IMG/VR virus record: IMGVR_UViG_3300032331_003728
Location: 1-53,309 of that record
Direction: 5' to 3' (one strand)
Origin: a virus
Length of the DNA: 53,309 nucleotides
The translations under genes were made by a program, and so were the position numbers. Within the stretch, counting starts at the first letter, position 1. Every line of letters begins with the position of its first letter. This document shows, in pieces, positions 1 through 7,600 of this stretch. The notes under the pieces were generated by a model. The model had not been told where the DNA came from. It did no database searches and saw only the letters and a program-made list of their open reading frames with translations.

Positions 1-852
1 AACAGCTCGCGCAATACCCTCTTCAAGGCTGATCTTTGGCGTGTAAAAACTCAGCATCTTAGATGGGTTGCAAGCTCTGTACTGCACTCCTTCGGGGGCA
101 CCAATTATGCGTTCATACTCGGGCAAGTAACCGCATTCTTTTGCGACTAGGTCGGCTAGTTCGTTGAATGATGTTGCTCTGCCAAGACCGAGGTTAACCG
201 GCCCTTGTATATCCTGCTTTACTGCTTCCAATGTTGCCGCCACAACATCTTCCATGTGTATAAAGTCTCTGACCTGATTTCCGGTTCCCCATATTTTAAA
301 TGGGTTGTCTTTTTCGACGCCACGTTTTATAAACGAAGGGAATGGATAGTCGAGCGACTGGTCTTCTCCGTATCCAGAAAATGGTCTAAACACGTGAACT
401 CTAAGACCTTCTTTTTCAGCATAACCAGCCAGCATTTCGCCAGTAAGTTTTGCCCATCCGTAGGTGTAGTCGGGAGATTTTATATCGTCAAGATCAATGT
501 CTGATTCAACTAGATGATGTTGCGAACCATAACCCTGAAGACTTATTGGATATGCAGCAGACGATGAATAGTAAACAATTCTTCCAGGTCTAGTCCTCAA
601 TGCCCATTGAAACAGTTCTGAGTCAATCGCTAAATCAACAGCCACAGAAAGCGGCTCGCCCTCGATGGTCGCTCTGCCTCCAACTATTGCCGCTAGGTGA
701 ATAACCAAGTCGAAATAAGTATCGTCTTTTGCAAAGAAAACACGAGCGTCAAGGTTGTTTTTTATGTCAACACCGACTATTTCGTTGCCATCTAGTGCCT
801 TGTGAAAATATCCACCGACAAATCCCGCATCACCAGTTATCAAGATTCTCAT
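1..852 (-). CDS. NAD-dependent sugar epimerase/dehydratase (SDR), C-terminus off the left edge
   Basis: Extended short-chain dehydrogenase of the nucleotide-sugar epimerase/dehydratase type. The ATG at 852 opens with MRILITGDAGFVGG, a Rossmann GxxGxxG loop. VIHLAAIVGG follows near residue 55, and the catalytic YxxxK is in DYTYGWAKLTGE near residue 143. The motifs HVFRPFSGYG and VRDFIHMEDVV are typical of the family. All 284 codons in the window are open and no stop is reached, so the C-terminus lies beyond base 1. The start overlaps the end of the methyltransferase gene by four bases, so it is the downstream member of a minus-strand operon with two glycosyltransferases. It probably makes or alters an activated sugar; the exact substrate cannot be read from the sequence. 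Confidence 0.9.
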   Translation of the reverse strand, partial: MRILITGDAGFVGGYFHKALDGNEIVGVDIKNNLDARVFFAKDDTYFDLVIHLAAIVGGRATIEGEPLSVAVDLAIDSELFQWALRTRPGRIVYYSSSAAYPISLQGYGSQHHLVESDIDLDDIKSPDYTYGWAKLTGEMLAGYAEKEGLRVHVFRPFSGYGEDQSLDYPFPSFIKRGVEKDNPFKIWGTGNQVRDFIHMEDVVAATLEAVKQDIQGPVNLGLGRATSFNELADLVAKECGYLPEYERIIGAPEGVQYRACNPSKMLSFYTPKISLEEGIARAV

Positions 853-1409
853 TTACATCCCCACATTCCGTATATGTATGGTTCTCCAAAAACCGTTGTG
901 TCCAACATGATGAATACGTCCGGAGTCCATCCGGCGTTTTTTAAAAGGTTTTCTACGCCTTGCTTATCCCATGCCCAGTAGTGCTCTTCGTTTGTGTCAT
1001 ACCAGGAATCTATAGGGGTTGACAAAACTAGAGTATTTGATTTCTCCCTAATTAACGACAACACCACACCTGGGTCTTCTACGTGCTCGATGCTTTCGGA
1101 ACATATGTAAATATCAACTTTGGGAATCTTTAAGAGGTTTTTTTCTAGTGGCCCAGAGTATTCATATGTTTTAGCAAAATCGCCAAGAATTGTATTTTCG
1201 AGATTAAGTGATTTGGCTATCAATCCATTTCCACAACTCAAGTCTGCTACAGACTTTGCTTGAGCCTGATAAGCCATATCCTTGGTTAAAGATATTGTTG
1301 TGTCAACCCTTATCCCGTGACCGCGCCCATACATTTGATGGTCGTGCGGTGTCGAGTAAATTTCCCTCAATTTTTTAGCAGAGTGAAATTCTCTTAGTTG
1401 TTTGATCAT
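849..1409 (-). CDS. Class I SAM-dependent methyltransferase
   Basis: A 186-residue single-domain methyltransferase. The SAM-binding motif I is VADLSCGNGLIAKSL near residues 54-68. A post-I acidic stretch lies around TILGDFAKTYEYSG, and ICSESIEHVEDP near residue 105 resembles the motif II/III region of Methyltransf_11/25-type enzymes. It overlaps its neighbours by four bases on both sides, so it is translationally coupled to the glycosyltransferase upstream and the epimerase downstream. The context points to methylation of a sugar or glycan intermediate, but this is inferred from neighbours only. Confidence 0.8.
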   Translation of the reverse strand: MIKQLREFHSAKKLREIYSTPHDHQMYGRGHGIRVDTTISLTKDMAYQAQAKSVADLSCGNGLIAKSLNLENTILGDFAKTYEYSGPLEKNLLKIPKVDIYICSESIEHVEDPGVVLSLIREKSNTLVLSTPIDSWYDTNEEHYWAWDKQGVENLLKNAGWTPDVFIMLDTTVFGEPYIYGMWGCK

Positions 1410-2116
1410 CTATAAACCGTCATATCGTGTCCTCTTGTTTCTATCGCGCCGACTGCTTCCGGGAAGTGTTTTGCTATGCAATCTTCCCTCACGTATGTTG
1501 CCGTATTCATGTAGTGAAGGGCGTCATGGTGGAAGGATGGATCGTCTGACATGTTTTTATCCATATCCCATCTCCATCGTATTCCGGAAAAAATACTTCT
1601 GTCCATGAATATTGCGGCCGCAGAAGCCATCGAATCCATCACTGGGTATGGATACTTTTCGACCATTGGACCGCGTAGTCCATATGTTGTTATGTATGGG
1701 GCACACAATGGATGATTCATTTCTAGCATTTTTGGCAAGACATCATCTGGGGGCATGCAATCTGCAGCCATGAAAAGCATATGCGTGCATGCAGGGTTTG
1801 ACATTGAGAAATCATTGCATAGATTTTGGCCAACAACAATATGTCGAACTCTATTCCTGGTGTTTACTTCAGTTCTCCCGTCATCAAGAGAGTAAGTCCA
1901 ATACGTTCCCCCAATTGATTCAAGGCGCTCAATAAATGGTTTGAGGGGTTCAACACCTCTTGAGTCAATTTGGATTGCTGCAAAATAATGAACATCTGTC
2001 CAGTCTCCAAAATGTTGATAATTCTCTTTTACTTGTTCTGCGTTCTTCATCCACGAACCCCAATGGTCTTCGTTGTCCATGACGAATGCTGCGACTGTTG
2101 TGCATATTGTTATCAT
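1406..2116 (-). CDS. Probable GT-A fold glycosyltransferase
   Basis: A 236-residue protein with the look of a GT2-like GT-A glycosyltransferase. It has an N-terminal beta strand (MITICTTVAAFV), then a central THMLFMAADCMPPDDV segment near residue 110 in the place of a DxD metal/nucleotide-sugar site. A later acidic/aromatic stretch (RWRWDMDKNMSDDPSFHHD) could be the acceptor/catalytic region. It lies between a GT-B enzyme and a methyltransferase in one operon. The family assignment rests on pattern and context, so it is less secure than that of its neighbours. Confidence 0.6.
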   Translation of the reverse strand: MITICTTVAAFVMDNEDHWGSWMKNAEQVKENYQHFGDWTDVHYFAAIQIDSRGVEPLKPFIERLESIGGTYWTYSLDDGRTEVNTRNRVRHIVVGQNLCNDFSMSNPACTHMLFMAADCMPPDDVLPKMLEMNHPLCAPYITTYGLRGPMVEKYPYPVMDSMASAAAIFMDRSIFSGIRWRWDMDKNMSDDPSFHHDALHYMNTATYVREDCIAKHFPEAVGAIETRGHDMTVYR

Positions 2117-2125
2117 TGGTTTCTC

Positions 2126-3229
2126 CTATACGTTTTCCAGAATATAATTCATTGTGTTGTTCCAGTCCTTGCCTCTTTCCTCCATTGAGAAATTATGCAA
2201 CAGGCCAGAATTGTGAATAATTTCATCCTTCCTTATCCCGGGAAGACGAAGTTCATCTAGGTGGTATATCCAATCCTCTTGTGTCTTTGCAATCCTGCCA
2301 ATCCCAAGGTCTGCTAACTCTTGATACTCTGGCGAATAAGAGGCAATAAAAGGTATTCCGGATGCAGCATATTCAAGGCCTTTAATATAAGATTTGGCAT
2401 GGTTAAACGGAACGTTGTTCAAGGGGACAATACCTATGTCAATCTTGCTAAATAGATATGGATAGTCATATATTGGGACAAGTGGAAATGTCTTTACGGC
2501 GCGTTCATTTATTTTTAGCTGACTGGCGGCGGTAGGGGCTCCATTTTGAGTGTGTCCCGAGTGAATAAAGTTTGCTTTTCTCGAATTTAACCAACCCCCC
2601 ATAAAGGGGGCAAGGATCTCAAGGTCGCCAGATCTCCATGGTGTTGCGCCAACCCATCCAACGTTAGTTCTCTGGCTCAACTGCCTTGGTATGCGTTTTT
2701 TCCATCTAGTGTTTTTTGAATCAATATCAATTCCATTTTTTACTAGAAATACATTTTTTCTTTTTTGAGAATAAAAATCAAATAAAAAGTTTGTTGAAGT
2801 AATCACGGCATCAGCCTGCATGATTATCTGTGCGTAAATATCCCGATTGTTTTCAGGGTGTTTTTTGGGGTCTGTTGACTCATAAGCCTTATTGCTTGGA
2901 TGCAAACCTTCAAACCAATCATCTACATCGACAACAATTTTCTGACCCAGCGCCTGCGCTATTGGCATTGCTTCAAGCGCATCTTTGCTCATTATGAGTT
3001 TAAAAAATATAATGTCCCATCCGTGTATTGCCTGCTTGTCGCCGGTGAGCATGCCAAAACCTTTGTCATGGCTAAATCCAGGCAATCCCATAGAGGTTAC
3101 CCATCCGTGTTTTTGCAACTCCCGAGCTGGTAAGGCGCACCTATACCATGCGCACCCATTTGGCTGCAAAGGGTCGGTCCCCCACGCCCAGTCAGTTGTT
3201 AAGTATCCGATGGTCGATTTTTTTTTCAA
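2126..3229 (-). CDS. GT-B fold glycosyltransferase (GT4-like)
   Basis: A 367-residue protein and first gene of the minus-strand glycan operon. The N-terminus (STIGYLTTDWAWGTD, then GCAWYRCALPARELQKHG) resembles the acceptor-side Rossmann domain of GT-B enzymes. The C-terminal half has NVGWVGATPWRSGDLEIL and then KGLEYAASGIPFIASYSPEY near residues 285-315, matching the Glu-containing donor-binding region of GT4-like enzymes. It ends 9 bases before the next gene. A phage-encoded pair of glycosyltransferases with an epimerase suggests decoration of a virion or host glycan. The target is unknown. Confidence 0.75.
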   Translation of the reverse strand: MKKKSTIGYLTTDWAWGTDPLQPNGCAWYRCALPARELQKHGWVTSMGLPGFSHDKGFGMLTGDKQAIHGWDIIFFKLIMSKDALEAMPIAQALGQKIVVDVDDWFEGLHPSNKAYESTDPKKHPENNRDIYAQIIMQADAVITSTNFLFDFYSQKRKNVFLVKNGIDIDSKNTRWKKRIPRQLSQRTNVGWVGATPWRSGDLEILAPFMGGWLNSRKANFIHSGHTQNGAPTAASQLKINERAVKTFPLVPIYDYPYLFSKIDIGIVPLNNVPFNHAKSYIKGLEYAASGIPFIASYSPEYQELADLGIGRIAKTQEDWIYHLDELRLPGIRKDEIIHNSGLLHNFSMEERGKDWNNTMNYILENV

Positions 3230-3362
3230 GTTAATTCTCCCCGAAGGAATATAGCAGTTCCATAAATGTAAATAGATTCACCGATTTGTTGCAACCAATT
3301 ACTTCTCTCAATTGAGGCTTTTCTAATCTACAATCAATGCAGGGTTTATTTGGGAGATTTTA
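3230..3362. promoter_or_regulatory. Divergent intergenic region between glycan and structural operons
   Basis: The only sizeable spacer at the left end. It separates the minus-strand glycan operon (start 3229) from the plus-strand structural operon (start 3363), so it should hold promoters for both. Visible elements are a perfect 10-base palindrome CTCAATTGAG at 3307-3316, a TACAAT hexamer at 3329-3334 that could serve as a rightward -10 without a clear -35, and a GGGAG ribosome-binding site before the ATG at 3363. I see no T4-type TATAAATA late promoter here. Confidence 0.45.
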
Positions 3363-3755
3363 ATGATTGCTGGAGTTTACAACATTACTTGCCAACAAGG
3401 CTCAACTTTTGACACGCTTGCAACTTTGCGTTTTCCCGACCCAGACAGCATTCCTACTGACCCAACATACTTAAACTGGGACCTAACTGGCTACACGGCA
3501 AGAATGCAAGTTAGAAAGTACATTGAGTCGGCAACCCCAGTCATAACCCTGACAACAGAAAACGGGCGATTGATACTTGGTGGAGAATCTGGAACAATAC
3601 AATTCCTTATTAGAGCAGAAGACACACGTGATATGTCGACCACAAATAATCCGTTTACTTCCGGTTTCTATGACCTTGAAATAATCTCACAAACAAACGA
3701 AGTAGACAGAATACTTCAAGGAACCTTCACCCTTACCCCGGAAGTAACAAGATGA
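3363..3755 (+). CDS. Virion structural protein, baseplate/tail beta-domain
   Basis: A 130-residue protein starting IAGVYNITCQQGSTFD. It then has a strand pattern like the N-terminal domain of phage baseplate upper proteins (BppU-like): DLTGYTARMQVRKYI, a central strand pair, and a closing GFYDLEIISQ...LQGTFTLTPEV. These domains usually attach a fibre to the baseplate. It is the first gene of the rightward structural operon, has a GGGAG ribosome-binding site, and overlaps the next gene by four bases. The structural role is fairly secure; the exact position in the virion is not. Confidence 0.6.
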   Translation: MIAGVYNITCQQGSTFDTLATLRFPDPDSIPTDPTYLNWDLTGYTARMQVRKYIESATPVITLTTENGRLILGGESGTIQFLIRAEDTRDMSTTNNPFTSGFYDLEIISQTNEVDRILQGTFTLTPEVTR

Positions 3756-4189
3756 CTTCAAATATAGTTCAGGTAGTCACGTCGAATGACGTTCCAAACC
3801 AGATAGTTATTACCACCTCAAGGGCTCCAGGTGTTCAACAATTTATTTATCAGGTTCAAGTTTTTACCGTGCCTGGAGTTCTAAGCACTGGAACCGGCAG
3901 GGCTCGTTTCTACATACCTGGCCCCATAACGTTGAGCAACGTAAGAGCTTCTGTTTCTACAGCGCCATCTGGGGGAGACATTATTGTTGATGTCAATCTA
4001 AATGGCACAACCGTATTTACCAACCAAAGCAATCGACCAAAGATATTTGCAGGTCAAGTAACTTGTTCAACAGCAACTCCTGCGATTAAAGAGTTAACAA
4101 CTGGAAGTTACTTATCTGTTGACATTGATCAAATTGGTTCAATATTTGCCGGGTCAGATTTGACAGTACAGATAGAACTAACGCCGTAA
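3752..4189 (+). CDS. Virion structural protein, beta-sandwich (fibre-associated)
   Basis: A 145-residue protein, all-beta in pattern. The central segment GVLSTGTGRARFYIP, then SNVRASVSTAPSGG, then VDVNLNGTTVFTNQ, matches a domain often seen in phage fibres and baseplate-attached proteins. No catalytic motif is visible. Its start codon overlaps the stop of the preceding gene (ATGA), so the two are probably made together. It is likely a small receptor-facing or adaptor virion protein. Confidence 0.55.
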   Translation: MTSNIVQVVTSNDVPNQIVITTSRAPGVQQFIYQVQVFTVPGVLSTGTGRARFYIPGPITLSNVRASVSTAPSGGDIIVDVNLNGTTVFTNQSNRPKIFAGQVTCSTATPAIKELTTGSYLSVDIDQIGSIFAGSDLTVQIELTP

Positions 4190-4213
4190 AAACCCTACTT
4201 ATGTTATTCTTAA

Positions 4214-4241
4214 AGGCGAGCCGGTAAATGCCGGAGCCTCG
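4214..4241 (+). promoter_or_regulatory. Stem-loop in the leader of the 4259 gene
   Basis: An inner stem CCGG-TAAATG-CCGG (4221-4234) is extended by AGGC (4214-4217) pairing with GCCT (4236-4239). An alternative outer pairing is CGAG (4217-4220) with CTCG (4238-4241). It lies in the 69-base spacer between two structural genes and has no U-run, so it fits an RNA-processing or translation-control hairpin better than an intrinsic terminator. Confidence 0.45.
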
Positions 4242-4258
4242 TAGAAAGCGTCAATGAC

Positions 4259-4636
4259 ATGACAATATCAAACTCACTTGAAAACCTATGGCTTGACACT
4301 TTGGACGGTGCCGGCGATACTTATTCAGCTTCAGCAACATACCTTCAATTGCACACCGGCAACCCTGGTGAAGATTGCACAGCTAGCGTTGCTTCAGAAT
4401 CAACTCGCCAAGCTGTAACTTTTGATCCAGCTGCTGCTGGTTCGAAGGCTTCCAACGCTTCTGTCGTCTGGACAGACGTTGCAGCAACAGAGGTTTACAC
4501 ACATTGGTCAATGTGGGATAGCGAAACCGACATGGGTAGCAACGTTGCACTCTGGTACGGCCAACTTTCTTCAAACGCTTCGGTTACCGCAGGTGACACT
4601 TTCGAGATTACCTCGCTCACACTGACCCTCGACTGA
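4259..4636 (+). CDS. Phage tail-fibre domain protein (Gp80-like)
   Basis: A 125-residue protein with the layout of a small beta-rich phage fibre protein. It has YLQLHTGNPGEDCTASV, then an Arg-Gln-Ala-Val strand, NASVVWTDVAATEVYTHWS, and a C-terminal AGDTFEITSLTLTLD. This pattern (LxTGxPG...N..V.W..A...VTH..LWD...AGDT) is common in siphovirus and myovirus fibre-associated proteins. It lies between a predicted stem-loop and the giant repeat protein. Function beyond structural is not visible. Confidence 0.6.
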   Translation: MTISNSLENLWLDTLDGAGDTYSASATYLQLHTGNPGEDCTASVASESTRQAVTFDPAAAGSKASNASVVWTDVAATEVYTHWSMWDSETDMGSNVALWYGQLSSNASVTAGDTFEITSLTLTLD

Positions 4637-4640
4637 TTTA

Positions 4641-4655
4641 AGGGGGGAAACCCCT
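4641..4655 (+). promoter_or_regulatory. Hairpin that contains the ribosome-binding site of the giant repeat gene
   Basis: AGGGG (4641-4645) can pair with CCCCT (4651-4655) around a GGAAA loop, ending one base before the ATG at 4657. The G-run is also the only Shine-Dalgarno-like sequence for that gene, so the hairpin would hide it. This suggests control of translation of a very large protein; it is not demonstrated. Confidence 0.5.
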
Positions 4656-4656
4656 C

Positions 4657-7600
4657 ATGTCGAATCCTCATGTATTTGGGTTCTCTGAACCGTTCAGAGA
4701 CTCTAGTCCGTTCTACCTTGGGTACAGTGTTGTATCCAAGGTGGCGACTAGTGAAGCCACTGGTTCCTCTTCCGCTAACGCGCTTCATGTTTCGTTGCGC
4801 TCCGCTTCAGCAAGTGGAACATCATCTTCAAGTTCAGAAAGCACACGATTTATACTTCGTGCTGCATCAACTTCTGGTCAGGGCAACTCATTCAACTCTA
4901 CCCTGCACAACAATGTGCGTACGGGCCAAGGGAACGGATCTGCAACAGCTGGCGATTATGCTGGCGCTCTTCATACGGCTCCAAGATCTGCAACTGGAAA
5001 TGCAAGTGGATCGGAATCTTCATCACAATCAAGAACCTTGTACCACACCGCAACAGGAAGTGCTACTGGTAGCTCGTTTGTAACGGTTCTACGTACATCA
5101 CCAAGAACTGCCTCTGCAGATGGAACGTCTATCGAATCTGCGTACAGATTAATTATTTCTCCACGAAGTGTTACTGGATCAGGAAATGGTGAAGAGTCTG
5201 CGTTTGGGCTCCATACCTCAGTAAGAACCGCAACTGCTTCTGGTTCTGGCAATGATAACTCTTCTTACCTACATACAATTTTCAAAACTGCATCTGGTAG
5301 TGGACTTGGGTCTTCATCCAACTCAACCGTACATAACAATAAACGTTTTGCTCAAGGATCTGGATCCTCTACTACTGGCGATCAAGCTCTTGGACTACAC
5401 ACATCGCCAAGAACCACCACTGTTGAAAGTTCTTCAAGTCAAGCCGCAACCGGTTTGCATGTATCTCCAAGAAGTGCAAGTACAAGCGGATCTGGACAAG
5501 AAACGACATTTGTATTACATACTTCACCTCGAACCGCAAACGCTTTTGCAAGCGGATCTCAAACAGCAATTGGACTACATACTTCGCCTCGTGGCTCCAT
5601 TGGTTTTGGTAATGGATCCACCGGCGGAGATGCAACTGGACTGCATATTTCCCCTAGATCCGCATTTGTCTCTGCAAATGGAAACGAATCTTCCATCTCG
5701 CTTCATACCTCGCCAAGAACTGGATTGTCGAGCGGAAGTGGTTCTGAGTCATCAACGAAACTTCATACGTTGCCAAGGATTGCAGTTGGATCTGGTTCTG
5801 GGGAGCAAACAGCAATTGGACTACATACTTCGCCTCGTGGGTCTATTGGCTACGGCAATGGATCAACCGGTGGTGATGCTGTCGGATTGCATACCTCCCC
5901 AAGATCCGCATCTGCGTCTGGGGATAGTTCGGAATCATCGTTTGAATTGCACATTTCTCCGAGGACAGCAACTGCTTCTGGAACCGGAAATGAATCTTCT
6001 GCTTCAACACATATTTCGCCGAGAACCTCCAACGATACAGCAAATGGTGATGGATCAGCTACAGGACTTCATGTATCTCCAAGAACAATCAGTGAAAATG
6101 CAGCAGGTTCCGAAATATCATTTGGCTTGCATACGTCACCAAGAACGGCAAGTAGTACTGGAGCTGGAAACTCAAGCAACGTAACACTTCATAACAATGT
6201 TAGATCGGCAACCGGATCTGGCGGGGCGACAACTAGTGGTTCAGCTTTTGGTTTGCATATTTCCCCACGAAGCGCAAATGCACTAGGACAATCTTCTGAG
6301 TCTTCAACAGAACTTCACACTTCTCCAAGGACCGCAAGTGCTTCTGCGCAGTCGTCGGAGAGTTCTGTTCAACTTCACACTTCACCAAGAGGTGCGTCAG
6401 CAACAGGAAATGGATCAACTGGAGGAAATGCAACAGGGCTTCATACGTTACCAAGAAGCGCCAGCGCATCATCCAATGGCGGATCCTCTGCTACCGGTCT
6501 ACATCTATCACCACGAGGTGCAACAGCAAACGGAAACGGATCTACCGGTGGAGATGCAACTGGTCTGCATATTCTGCCAAGACAAGCAAACACGGCTGGA
6601 ACTGGATCATCAGATACCAATGAACTTAGAACGGTATTTGTTTCTGCTAACGCTTCAGCAAATGGATCTGGCTCTGCAAGCGGATTGCACACTGCACCAA
6701 GAAGCGCGTCATCTTATGGTTCATCTAGCGATTCGACATTTGGGCTTCACGTATCTCCAAGAACTTCAAGTGATTCCGCAAATGGATCGTCTAGTTCGTC
6801 AACGTTGCGAACTGTACCAAGAAATGGGACAGATCCTGCGGATGGAGATTCTTCATCTAATGGTTTGATAACTAGATTTAGAAACGCATCAGCTTCTGGA
6901 ACATCTTCACAAATAGCAACGTTCCATTATGGAAAACTACGAACAGGAATAGCTTCTGGCGGTGCAACCGTCGGAGATACAGCAATAGGCGTTCGCACCT
7001 CATACAGAACAGCAAGTGCCATCGGTGAATCATCTCAGTACCTATATGAAACCCTTACGGCAAAAAGAACTACAACTTCAACAGGGCAGGGTTCTCAAGA
7101 TTCAACAGAACTACATATTTCTCCAAGAAACGCAAATGTATTGGGGCAGTCTGGTCAAAGCTCAACACAGATCCATACTTCCCCAAGAAATGCTTTGGCC
7201 GCTGGTGATGGGTCTAGTAATTCACTTGAATTACACACAGCCCCACGACAGGCTTCTGCTTCCGGATCTGGTAGTGAATTGGCAACGGGTCTTCATACAT
7301 CACCAAGAGGCGCCATCGCTTACGGTAACGGTTCCACAGGAGGAAATGCAACAGGATTGCACACGGCTCCAAGAAGCGCGTCGGTGGTTGCAAACGGTAC
7401 AAACGTCAATAATGAATTGCACACAGCACCGCGATCTGCATCAGCAAATGGAAATGGAACAGATTCCGCGATTGGAAGACATACGTCCCCAAGAGGAGCA
7501 ATTGCAAACGGGAATGGTTCAACGTCAGCAAATGCAAATGGGCTGCATACCGCCCCTAGGGCTGCATCATCAATAGGAAATTCTACTCAATCTGCTCAGG

